Assembly: GCA_034521445.1 (NCBI GenBank)
Contig: JAXHMM010000006.1
Span: 372,001-436,000 of the forward strand
Origin: Balneolaceae bacterium
Lineage (GTDB): Bacteria; Bacteroidota; Rhodothermia; Balneolales; Balneolaceae
DNA: 64,000 bases
Reading direction: 5' to 3'
Each line of letters starts with the position of its first letter. The stretch's first letter is position 1. Made by a program: the position numbers and the translations under genes. Under the pieces are notes generated by a model, which worked only from the letters and a program-made list of their open reading frames with translations, did no database searches and had not been told where the DNA came from. Shown here one piece after another: positions 17,232-25,207 of this stretch.

Positions 17232-18635
17232 TTGCTTCAGAAAATTATCTATAACTTTGACATTGCCCTGGATGCCATCCGGCAGAATACCATGCGCAGT
17301 TTTCTCACCTCGCTGGGCATCATCTTCGGGGTGGCCTCCGTAATTGCCATGCTGGCCATCGGCCGGGGCGCCCAGGAAGAGGTACTCCAGCAAATGGAAC
17401 TCCTGGGGACTGACAACGTGATCATCGAAACGGTCATGGAGCAGCAGGAGGGCGAGGTAGAGGATGGCTCCACACAGTCGGGCGAGTCGCAGCGCCGCTT
17501 TTCGCCGGGACTTACACTGGGGGATATGGAGAGCATCCAGAACACTATTCCCAAGGTGGAGCATGTCAGCCCGGAGATACTCTACGATACCTATTTCGTA
17601 CGAAGTGGACGCATGCGCACCGGCAAACTGGTGGGCGTCAACAACCGCTACTTCGAGATCAACAACTTCGAGTTCGAGTCGGGCAGCTCCTTTACCGAGC
17701 TGCAGCAGCGAAACTCCGAGCCGGTTTGCGTGATCGGCTCCGACGTGCGCACGCGCTTCTTCGCAGGACAGGATCCCATCGGCCAGCAGATCAAGGCAGG
17801 GGGACTCTGGCTCACCGTGGTGGGGGTGCTCGATGAGCGAGAGATGACCACCGAGAATATCGAGAACCTGGGCATTCGCAACTACAATCTCGACATCTTC
17901 GCCCCGGCCACTTCTGTCCTGCTGCGCTACGGCAACCGTGCGGTGGTCACCCAGCAGGAGATCCAGGAGTCCCAGTCCGGCAACGGGGGTGGGCAAGAGG
18001 TGCAATTTTTCGGTGGCGGGGTCATGATTTCCGGAGGAGGCGGCTCCGCATCCTCCTCGTCCTCAGACAACGGTACCCAGAATTACCACCAGCTCGATAA
18101 GCTGATCGTGCAGGTGACCGACAACGCCTATAGCGTGCCCATTGCCGACATCATGCGCCGCATGCTGCAGCGCCGTCACAACGGGGTCATTGACTTCGAG
18201 GTTGTCGTACCTGAACTTCTGCTTCAGCAGGAGCGCCGCACGCAGGAGATCTTTAACATCGTACTCTCTTCCATTGCCTCCATCTCTCTCATCGTGGGGG
18301 GCATCGGCATTATGAACATCATGCTCGCCTCTGTGGTGGAGCGCTACCGTGAGATCGGCGTGCGCCGTGCTGTGGGAGCCCATAAAAGGGACATTCATCT
18401 GCAGTTTCTTACCGAGGCCCTTACCATCAGCATCAGCGGGGGAATGATCGGTATTTTCCTGGGCATGGCCCTCAGCTTTATCATTGAGATCACAGCAGGC
18501 ATTATCACCATTGTGACGCTTTCTTCTATTGTCATATCGTTCGGGGTGGCGATGGCCATCGGGGTCATCTTCGGGTTTTTTCCCGCGCGCCGCGCCGCCG
18601 AACAGGATCCAGTAAACGCCCTACGACATGAATAA
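17232..18635 (+). CDS. ABC transporter permease, MacB/FtsX type, without ATPase domain
   Basis: This 467-residue permease has an N-terminal MacB periplasmic-core domain after the first membrane helix (about residues 20-42) and three C-terminal helices (about 330-355, 385-415, 425-450) ending in the FtsX domain. The signatures MRSFLTSLGIIFGVASVIAML and IGVRRAVGAHKRDIHLQFL match MacB/LolC-type permeases; the second is the coupling region. A Gly/Ser-rich insert sits at about residues 245-280. The start is TTG 17232. No ABC ATPase gene lies in the operon or elsewhere in the window, so the ATPase must be encoded elsewhere. Confidence 0.88.
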   Translation: MLQKIIYNFDIALDAIRQNTMRSFLTSLGIIFGVASVIAMLAIGRGAQEEVLQQMELLGTDNVIIETVMEQQEGEVEDGSTQSGESQRRFSPGLTLGDMESIQNTIPKVEHVSPEILYDTYFVRSGRMRTGKLVGVNNRYFEINNFEFESGSSFTELQQRNSEPVCVIGSDVRTRFFAGQDPIGQQIKAGGLWLTVVGVLDEREMTTENIENLGIRNYNLDIFAPATSVLLRYGNRAVVTQQEIQESQSGNGGGQEVQFFGGGVMISGGGGSASSSSSDNGTQNYHQLDKLIVQVTDNAYSVPIADIMRRMLQRRHNGVIDFEVVVPELLLQQERRTQEIFNIVLSSIASISLIVGGIGIMNIMLASVVERYREIGVRRAVGAHKRDIHLQFLTEALTISISGGMIGIFLGMALSFIIEITAGIITIVTLSSIVISFGVAMAIGVIFGFFPARRAAEQDPVNALRHE

Positions 18636-20118
18636 TCACCGCACGTTTTCCCTTTTTACCCTCTTTATCCTCCTGGCAGTGGGCGGCCCGGCCGTCGCGC
18701 AGCAGAATCAGCAGGGAGGCGACCTGGGCACCCTTACCCTGCAGCAGGCCATAGGCATTGCGCAGGACCAGAGCCCCCAGGCCGAGACGGCGCGCTTCGC
18801 CCTGCTCGCCAACCAGTGGCAGTATCGCTCCTACCGGGCGGACCTGCTGCCAAGCCTTACCCTGTCGGGCCAGGCCCCCAATTTCAACCGCAGTATCAAC
18901 CCGGTGACCCAGCCCGACGGCTCCGTGGTCTTCCGCGCCCAGGTACAGTCGGAAGCCTCCACTGAGCTGTTTATCCAGCAGAATATTCCACAGACAGGCG
19001 GCAGTCTCTTTCTGCAGTCGGGCCTGGAGCGCCTGGGCATCTTCGGAGGAGAGAGTACCTATCTGTGGTCCAGCTCCCCCCTGGTGGCGCGCTTCTCCCA
19101 GCCGCTTTTCCAGTACAACAGCTTCAGGTGGCAGCAGCGCATCCAGCCCCTGCAGTACGAAATCGCCCAGAAGGAGTACGCCCAGAACATGGAGTCCATT
19201 GCCCAGCAGGTGACCAACCGCTTTTTCAGCGTCTACCTGAATCGCATCAACCTGGAGAATGCAGAGTTTAACGTTACCCGCAACGATTCAATCTATAATA
19301 TTTCCCAGGGACGCTATGAGGTGGGTAGCATCTCCGAAAACGAGCTGCTGCAGACCGAACTTCAGCTCAGCAACTCGCAGAGCAACCTTACCAGCGCCCG
19401 TATTGAGTACGAGCGCTCCCTCAACGATTTCAAGATCTTTTTGGGCTATCCCACCAGTGTCACTTTTGATTTGGATCCACCTACCGAGCTTCCCGAAATC
19501 AACGTCACGCTGGACCGCGCCGTACAGCTGGCCATGGAGAACAACTCTGAGGCTCTTGACTACGAGCTGCAGGAGCTGCAGGCCGACGCCAACTTCGCCC
19601 AGGCCAAAAGCGAGAGCAACTTCCAGTTCGACATCAACGCCACCTACGGGATCAACCAGACCGCGGAAAACTTCGTGGACCTCTACGACAATCCTCAGAA
19701 CCGCCAATCGGTGAACGTCTCTTTCCAGGTGCCTATTTTCAACTGGGGAAAACAGCGGGCCGAAGTGCAGATGGCGCGCAACCAGCAGCAACAGACACAG
19801 AGCCAAATTCAGTACCAGCGCCGGCAGTTCATCCAGGAGATCGAGTATACCGTCAAACAGTTCATGCAGTTGGCAGGGCAGGTGGACCGGGCCGCGCGCT
19901 CCGATACCATCGCCCAGCGCCGCTACGAGGTGGCCCAGAACCGTTACCTCATCGGCAGCATAAGCATAACGGACCTGTTCATCGCCCAGAGTGACCGCAC
20001 CTCGGCGCGGCAATCCTACATCGGAGCCCTGCAGGACTTCTGGTCGGGATGGTACAACCTGCGCCAGCTCACGCTGTGGGACTTCCGCCGCAACGAGCCC
20101 ATCGATCACCAACTCTGA
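18628..20118 (+). CDS. TolC-family outer-membrane channel protein
   Basis: This 496-residue protein starts with a signal peptide (residues about 1-25, ending AVAQQ) followed by the alpha-helical OEP repeats of TolC proteins. The two repeat halves are visible by the recurring pattern LQQAIGIAQ at the start and LDRAVQLAMENN at the midpoint, with long coiled-coil stretches containing NRYLIGSISITDLF. It overlaps the permease gene by 8 bases. It should form the outer-membrane exit duct of the adaptor-permease system. Substrate is unknown. Confidence 0.9.
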   Translation: MNNHRTFSLFTLFILLAVGGPAVAQQNQQGGDLGTLTLQQAIGIAQDQSPQAETARFALLANQWQYRSYRADLLPSLTLSGQAPNFNRSINPVTQPDGSVVFRAQVQSEASTELFIQQNIPQTGGSLFLQSGLERLGIFGGESTYLWSSSPLVARFSQPLFQYNSFRWQQRIQPLQYEIAQKEYAQNMESIAQQVTNRFFSVYLNRINLENAEFNVTRNDSIYNISQGRYEVGSISENELLQTELQLSNSQSNLTSARIEYERSLNDFKIFLGYPTSVTFDLDPPTELPEINVTLDRAVQLAMENNSEALDYELQELQADANFAQAKSESNFQFDINATYGINQTAENFVDLYDNPQNRQSVNVSFQVPIFNWGKQRAEVQMARNQQQQTQSQIQYQRRQFIQEIEYTVKQFMQLAGQVDRAARSDTIAQRRYEVAQNRYLIGSISITDLFIAQSDRTSARQSYIGALQDFWSGWYNLRQLTLWDFRRNEPIDHQL

Positions 20119-20187
20119 TTCCGTTCCTGTCGTCAGGTGACCGGTCAGCTTCGCGCCCCTAAGGTCGGGGACCGGACCCGTGACCCG

Positions 20188-20253
20188 TGTTCTCTTCGTT
20201 TGCGATTGCGGCCAAAGCTCCTAACTTTAGGCGGAACGCAAACGAAGAGAACA
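20188..20253. promoter_or_regulatory. 17-bp perfect inverted repeat over the promoter of the Gfo/Idh gene
   Basis: TGTTCTCTTCGTTTGCG (20188-20204) and its exact reverse complement (20237-20253) flank 32 bases. A Bacteroidota-like promoter sits inside: TTTG at 20199-20202, 19 bases, then TAACTTTA at 20222-20229. The left arm covers the -33 box and the right arm the likely transcription start, 6 bases before ATG 20260. It looks like an operator for a looping or dimeric regulator. If transcribed by readthrough it would form a strong RNA hairpin. Confidence 0.6.
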
Positions 20254-20259
20254 GGGATC

Positions 20260-21687
20260 ATGATGGACGAAAAAGACACTTCCGGCAGCACGAACAACCA
20301 ATCTGACAAACCCGCAGGCCTTGCCCCATCGGGCCTTTCCCGGAAGGACTTTCTGGGCACCGCCGCCATGGCCGGAGCCGGCCTGATGGTGGTCCCGCGC
20401 CGCGTGCTGGGCGGCCCGGGCTACCAGGCGCCCAGCGACCGTCTGAATATTGCCTGCGTAGGCGTGGGGGGCATGGGCGCGAGCAACACCCGCTCCCTGC
20501 ACGAGCTTGGGGAGAACATCTATGCCCTCTGCGATGTGGACGAGGAGTACGCCGCCGAGACCTTCTACAACTATCCCAAGGCGAAGAAGTACACCGACTT
20601 CCGCGAAATGCTGGAGCAGGAGCCGGAGATTGACGCCGTCGTGGTGGCTACGCCCGACAACACCCACGCCGCCATCGCCATCCAAGCCATGAAGGCCGGC
20701 AAGCATGCCTTTGTACAGAAGCCGCTGGCGCGCACCATCTACGAAACGCGCCGCATGGCCGAGGTGGCCGGGGAGACAGGGGTGGTGACGCAGATGGGCA
20801 ACCAGGGCCACTGCTTCGACGGCACCCGCAAGATTGTCAACTGGATTCGACAGGGGGCCATCGGTAAGGTTCACGAGGTGGCCTGCTGGACCAACCGGCC
20901 CGTCACCTGGTGGCCGCAGGGCGCCAACGTCACCCAGCCTGATGAGATTCCCCTGGTGCCCTACACCATGCACTGGGACCTATGGGTGGGGCCCTCTCCC
21001 TACCGCCCCTATCATCCCGATTACGCCCCCTTTGCCTGGCGTGGACGCTGGGACTTCGGCACGGGTTCGCTGGGCGACATGGGCGCGCACATCTTCGATC
21101 AGCCCTTTTGGGCCCTGGAGCTGGGCGCACCGGAAACGGTACACGCCAGTCCCACGCCCTTCAACGACGAGGCCTATCCCCAGGGGTCGGCCGTCTACTA
21201 CAAATTTCCGGCCCGCGGCGGCCGGCCGCCGGTGGACCTCACCTGGTACGACGGTGGACTCAAGCCGAGGCGCCCGGATGAGCTGGGCGACGAGGAGGCT
21301 ATGGGCGCCTGGGGCGGCGGCATGATCTTCTACGGTTCGGAGGGCATGCTGCAGGCCGACGTCTACGGAAACAACCCGCGTTTCATTCCCTCCTCCATGG
21401 GGGACGATGTGGGTGAGCCCGACATGGAGATTCCCCTCTCACCGGGCATACACGAGGAGTTCGTCAACGCCTGCAAGGGTGAGGGGGAGACCAGCTCGCC
21501 TTTCGGCTACGCCTCACGCCTAACCGAGACGATGCTCCTGGGCAATCTGGCCATTCAATTCTCCGAAGAGCCCATCAAGTTACAGTGGGATTCCGAGAAC
21601 CTGCGGGTACCCAACCTGGAGGACGCCAACAGCTGGCTGGACGAGCGCAACAACTTCCGCATGGGCTGGCGTGAGCTTATTGGCTAG
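20260..21687 (+). CDS. Gfo/Idh/MocA-family oxidoreductase with Tat-like signal
   Basis: This 475-residue NAD(P)-dependent sugar or sugar-derivative oxidoreductase has an N-terminal SRKDFLGTAAMAGAGLMVV segment. It resembles a twin-arginine signal but has Arg-Lys instead of Arg-Arg. The Rossmann motif is NIACVGVGGMGASN, followed by PEIDAVVVATPDNTHA and the cofactor-binding FVQKPLA (EKP variant). The C-terminal substrate domain has GDMGAHIFDQPFWALELG. Secreted Gfo/Idh enzymes of this type are frequent in Bacteroidota and Planctomycetota glycan breakdown, but no glycan genes are adjacent. I chose ATG 20260 because upstream in-frame codons run through a palindromic promoter. Confidence 0.88.
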   Translation: MMDEKDTSGSTNNQSDKPAGLAPSGLSRKDFLGTAAMAGAGLMVVPRRVLGGPGYQAPSDRLNIACVGVGGMGASNTRSLHELGENIYALCDVDEEYAAETFYNYPKAKKYTDFREMLEQEPEIDAVVVATPDNTHAAIAIQAMKAGKHAFVQKPLARTIYETRRMAEVAGETGVVTQMGNQGHCFDGTRKIVNWIRQGAIGKVHEVACWTNRPVTWWPQGANVTQPDEIPLVPYTMHWDLWVGPSPYRPYHPDYAPFAWRGRWDFGTGSLGDMGAHIFDQPFWALELGAPETVHASPTPFNDEAYPQGSAVYYKFPARGGRPPVDLTWYDGGLKPRRPDELGDEEAMGAWGGGMIFYGSEGMLQADVYGNNPRFIPSSMGDDVGEPDMEIPLSPGIHEEFVNACKGEGETSSPFGYASRLTETMLLGNLAIQFSEEPIKLQWDSENLRVPNLEDANSWLDERNNFRMGWRELIG

Positions 21688-21718
21688 GACCGCTAAAACG
21701 CCGGGGCTTTCTCGAAGC

Positions 21719-23089
21719 TCAGGCGTGGTCTTTCAGCCGGGCGAAGAAAGTCGCCGAGGTGCGAATGCCGCGTTTGAAGTCCTTCAGCGAAAAGCTTTCG
21801 TTGGGGGAGTGGATGGCGTCGCGCGTCAGTCCAAAGCCCATCAGGATGGACGGCGCTCCGAGCTCTTTCTTGAAGTCGGCTACGATGGGAATGGATCCCC
21901 CCTCGCGGGCGAAGAGCGGTTCCTTGCCGTACATCTCCTCGAAGGCTTCGGCCGCCGCCTGCATGCCGTAGAAGTCCAGGTCCGTCAGCACCGGGTGCCC
22001 CCCGTGGTGCTCGGTCACCTCCACCTGCACGGTTTCGGGAGCAAGGTCGCGGATGTGGTCGGCGAAGAGGCGCGCAATCTCTTTGGGGTCCTGCTCCGGC
22101 ACCAGGCGCATGCTGATTTTAGCGCCTGCTTTGGAGGGGAGGACCGTCTTGGCTCCCTCGCCCTGGTAGCCGCTCCAGAGGCCGTTCACGTCGAGGGTGG
22201 GACGGGCGGAGGCCCGCTCGAGGGTGCTGTAGCCCTTCTCCCCGCGGAGCGCTTCCAGGCCCAGCTCCTCCTTGTACTGCTCCTCGTCGAAGGGCAGCTT
22301 GCGGTAGGCCTCGCGCTCCTCCTCGCTGAGCGGGCGGACCCTGTCGTAGAAGCCGGGAATCTGGATCACGCCGTCCTCGTCGGTCAGGGAGGCGATCATA
22401 CTGGAGAGCACGATGGCGGGATTGTCCACCGCCCCGCCGTAGACCCCCGAATGGAGGTCGCGGTTGGGACCGGTGACGTCCACCTGCATGTAGGCCAGTC
22501 CCCGCAGTCCGTAGGTAATGGAAGGCACGTCTTTGGCGAACATGGCGGTGTCGGAGATGAGCACCATGTCGCAGGCCAGCAGCTCGCGGTGCTCCTTGAG
22601 AAAGGGCACTAGATGGGGAGAGCCGATCTCCTCCTCGCCCTCCAGCAGGAATTTGATGTTTACAGGAAATTCGGAGCCTGTCTTGCGGTAGGCCTCCAGG
22701 GCCTTGGCGTGGGTGAACGACTGCCCCTTGTCGTCGCTGGCCCCTCGTGCGTAGATGCGTCCGTCGCGCACGGTAGGTTCGAAAGGCGGGGTGTCCCAGA
22801 GCTCCAGCGGGTCGGGCGGCTGCACGTCGTAGTGCCCGTAAACCAGCACGGTGGGGCGGTCGCCATCGGCGGTCAGCTCCCCGTAAACGATGGGATTGCC
22901 CTCAGTTTCGAAAAGTTCCACCCGGTCCAGGTTCAGGTACTCCAGCTGTTTCTGCCAGAAGTTGGCGGCCTCCCGGATATCCTCCTTGTGGCGGGAGTCG
23001 GTGCTGACGCTGGGAATACGCAGCAGTTCAAAAAGTTCCTTTTTAAAGGTTTCCTCGTTCTTCTCGATGTAGGACAGGGGATCGGACAT
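21719..23089 (-). CDS. M20-family metallopeptidase (dipeptidase type)
   Basis: This 456-residue dizinc peptidase has ligand motifs YGHYDVQPPDP (His and first catalytic Asp), GASDDKGQ (bridging Asp), and LLEGEEEIGSP (catalytic and metal-binding glutamates), with a dimerisation lid domain in between and RDAIHSPNE near the C terminus carrying the last histidine. Close families act as cytosolic nonspecific dipeptidases. I chose ATG 23089; a TTG at 23095 adds two residues. It is convergent with the Gfo/Idh gene, and its 5' side faces the AT-rich Fic island. Confidence 0.92.
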   Translation of the reverse strand: MSDPLSYIEKNEETFKKELFELLRIPSVSTDSRHKEDIREAANFWQKQLEYLNLDRVELFETEGNPIVYGELTADGDRPTVLVYGHYDVQPPDPLELWDTPPFEPTVRDGRIYARGASDDKGQSFTHAKALEAYRKTGSEFPVNIKFLLEGEEEIGSPHLVPFLKEHRELLACDMVLISDTAMFAKDVPSITYGLRGLAYMQVDVTGPNRDLHSGVYGGAVDNPAIVLSSMIASLTDEDGVIQIPGFYDRVRPLSEEEREAYRKLPFDEEQYKEELGLEALRGEKGYSTLERASARPTLDVNGLWSGYQGEGAKTVLPSKAGAKISMRLVPEQDPKEIARLFADHIRDLAPETVQVEVTEHHGGHPVLTDLDFYGMQAAAEAFEEMYGKEPLFAREGGSIPIVADFKKELGAPSILMGFGLTRDAIHSPNESFSLKDFKRGIRTSATFFARLKDHA

Positions 23090-23204
23090 GGGCAATACGG
23101 GCTGTTTGCGGTGATTGGAAGCAGGGAAGTTAACAAAGCGGGGTTTGCATCACAACGGGCGCATGTCCGGGTTTTTAATCCAGTTCGCTGGAATAAAAAA
23201 TTCC

Positions 23205-23236
23205 TTATTCTAATAAATCGGCTTATATTAGAATAA
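23205..23236. promoter_or_regulatory. Inverted repeats in the Fic promoter region
   Basis: TTATTCTAATA (23205-23215) and TATTAGAATAA (23226-23236) are a perfect 11-bp inverted repeat separated by 10 bases, 28 bases before the fic start. Just upstream are CCAG-TTCG-CTGG and GGAAT-AAAAA-ATTCC, and just downstream AGTC-CAATA-GACT, all within 85 bases. The motif TCCA(N6)CTGGAATA occurs twice. This dense palindrome set suggests an operator, perhaps bound by the winged-helix tail of the Fic protein itself. Confidence 0.5.
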
Positions 23237-23264
23237 GAAAACTTATAGTCCAATAGACTGGAAT

Positions 23265-24350
23265 ATGGCATCCTACGATTTCCACCAACTGTCCTTTTTG
23301 CCACCGGAAGAGGAATTTACACCACCGCTGAACTACATCACGGATGCCTACCATGCGGTTGGAGAACTGAAAGGTAGAATGTTCAGGGATGTCATCAATC
23401 CTCATTTGATTGTGGCCCCTCTCTTGAACAAGGAAGCGGTTGTAAGTTCTAAAATCGAGGGAACTCAGACCACCGTGCGTGAAGTGCTAAAATACGAAGC
23501 GAGTAAACCCAAACAGGAGAATCCGGAAATCCTGGAAGTGCTGAATTATCGGAAGGCCATCTACGAGTCCGTAGAGTATCTGGAGAAGAAGCCCTCCGGA
23601 GAAAACCTCATCCGCATGCTTCATAAGATTTTGCTTTCTTCTGTACGAGGGAAGGAAAGGGATCCAGGTAACTACAGGCGTGGACCCGTACATCTTGGCA
23701 AACCGGGAAGTCCTGTTGAGGAGGCTGTTTACATTCCACCCGGTCCGGAAGAAATCGAGGGACTGATGAAAAACTGGGTAGAGTTCGTGCATGAGCACGA
23801 GATGGATCTCCTGATTAAGGTGGCTGTCTCGCACTATCAGTTCGAGGCCATTCATCCCTTTTTGGATGGAAATGGGAGGGTGGGAAGGTTGCTTGTACCC
23901 ATCGTTCTTTTTGAGCAAAACCTGATCTCGTATCCGTACTTTTACATCAGCGAATACTTCGAAAAACATCGCTCGGACTATTATGAAGCATTGCGTGGTG
24001 TCGATCGCGATGGAAACTGGGAGATGTGGATCAGGTTTTTTCTCGTCGGCGTGCGCGAAACGGCCATACAGATGCAGGCCAAGGTTGTTCGCATGTACGA
24101 CCTGTACGGGACGACCAAGGAGAAGCTTCTTGAAATGAATTCACAGTATGCCCAGCTGCTTCTGGATCTACTGTTTGAAAAGCCCATTATCGCCTCAAAG
24201 GAAATACATGAGAGGCTCAGTCAGCCCAGCTCACAGACTCTTTACAATCTGATGGACAAGTTTGAAGAGGCTGGGATTATCACCGAAATCACCGGGAACA
24301 AGCGCAATAAAATGTATGCCTTTGGAGAATTGCTCGATATCATTGGATAG
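23265..24350 (+). CDS. Fic-family protein with N-terminal inhibitory motif and C-terminal winged helix
   Basis: This 361-residue Fic protein, probably an AMP-transferase acting on protein hydroxyls, has the active-site motif HPFLDGNGRVGR (from His197), complete with catalytic His, Asn and Arg. The inhibitory helix motif SSKIEG lies at about residues 61-66, matching the (S/T)xxxE(G/N) pattern of class II Fic proteins, so activity is likely self-repressed. After the Fic fold comes a winged-helix-like tail (about residues 295-360, ASKEIHERLSQPSSQTLYNL). The gene is AT-richer than its surroundings and preceded by palindromes, suggesting horizontal arrival and autoregulation. The target protein is unknown. 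Confidence 0.9.
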   Translation: MASYDFHQLSFLPPEEEFTPPLNYITDAYHAVGELKGRMFRDVINPHLIVAPLLNKEAVVSSKIEGTQTTVREVLKYEASKPKQENPEILEVLNYRKAIYESVEYLEKKPSGENLIRMLHKILLSSVRGKERDPGNYRRGPVHLGKPGSPVEEAVYIPPGPEEIEGLMKNWVEFVHEHEMDLLIKVAVSHYQFEAIHPFLDGNGRVGRLLVPIVLFEQNLISYPYFYISEYFEKHRSDYYEALRGVDRDGNWEMWIRFFLVGVRETAIQMQAKVVRMYDLYGTTKEKLLEMNSQYAQLLLDLLFEKPIIASKEIHERLSQPSSQTLYNLMDKFEEAGIITEITGNKRNKMYAFGELLDIIG

Positions 24351-24359
24351 GAAGAACAC

Positions 24360-24375
24360 GGAATGAAAGCATTCC
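24360..24375. terminator. Short hairpin between convergent fic and batE-like genes
   Basis: GGAATG-AAAG-CATTCC is a perfect 6-bp stem with a 4-base loop lying in the 31-base gap between two convergent genes. There is no T-run, so it is only a possible bidirectional terminator. Confidence 0.35.
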
Positions 24376-24381
24376 TCGGGG

Positions 24382-25206
24382 CTAGAGCACCCGGATGTGC
24401 CCGGTGGGAATCCAGCCGTACATGCCGTTGCCCAGGCGCACGTAGCTCCAACCCTCCTGCCCGGCGCTGCGGCGGTGGTCTACCGTCAGAGTGTAGCCTT
24501 CGAAGGCCTGGCTGACGATGGGAGCGTCGCTTCCCGGCTGCTCCATTACGTTGGCCTGCTCGTCAACCATTACGGCGGGACTGTAGCGGCGGTCGATGTG
24601 GCTGGCGTAGAAGCTGAGGAGGCCCAGCAGAAGGCCTGCCGATACCAGGGCGATGCCGCCCCTGCGCAGCAGCAGTTTCCATCGATCCCGAAACCAGTGG
24701 ACCACAATGAGTACCACCCCCAGGTTAAGCAGCAGCAGCCCTCCGCTCATCAGGGCGGAAGAGCCGATGTTTTGCTGAATCCACTCCACGGCCCGCTGCC
24801 AGGGGAGCTTGGGCAGCACGGCCGACTGGCGGCTGAACCTGTTCTCCAGGTTCTCCAGCGCCCGGTAGGCCTGCTGGCGGGTTTCCGGGTAGGTGCGCGA
24901 TTTCATAAAATAAAACTTGGCCTGTCCCAGCGAGTCGATGCGCGCAGAGGCGATGCCCATGTTCAGGTAGAGGGCGCCGGAGCGGTGTCCCTCGCTCTCC
25001 AGGGCGCGGTAAGCCTGCAGGGCCTCGAAGGTGGATTCGTCCTGCAGGAGGCGGTTGGCCTGGTCGAAGCGATTCTGGGGACCCGACTGGGCCGCCGCCA
25101 GACTTGGGAACGCGGACGCCAGCATCATCGCCAGCGCCAGCAGCAGGGCGGAACGGCGGAGGGTGGAGCGGCCGGCCGGAGGGGCTGTTGCGTGAAGGGT
25201 GCGCAT
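24382..25206 (-). CDS. BatE-like TPR protein with C-terminal SH3-like domain
   Basis: This 274-residue envelope protein has an N-terminal hydrophobic signal (about residues 18-40, ending SLAAAQ). A TPR-like repeat follows (about 45-110: FDQANRLLQDESTFEALQAY, ALYLNMGIA), then two membrane spans (about 150-172 and 184-203) and an SH3-like domain with VMEQPGSDAPIV and GWSYVRLGNGMYGWIP. This order matches BatE of Bacteroidota aerotolerance operons. It starts one base after the BatD stop. Its function in oxidative-stress tolerance is by association; the biochemical role is unknown. Confidence 0.75.
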   Translation of the reverse strand: MRTLHATAPPAGRSTLRRSALLLALAMMLASAFPSLAAAQSGPQNRFDQANRLLQDESTFEALQAYRALESEGHRSGALYLNMGIASARIDSLGQAKFYFMKSRTYPETRQQAYRALENLENRFSRQSAVLPKLPWQRAVEWIQQNIGSSALMSGGLLLLNLGVVLIVVHWFRDRWKLLLRRGGIALVSAGLLLGLLSFYASHIDRRYSPAVMVDEQANVMEQPGSDAPIVSQAFEGYTLTVDHRRSAGQEGWSYVRLGNGMYGWIPTGHIRVL

Positions 25207-25207
25207 C

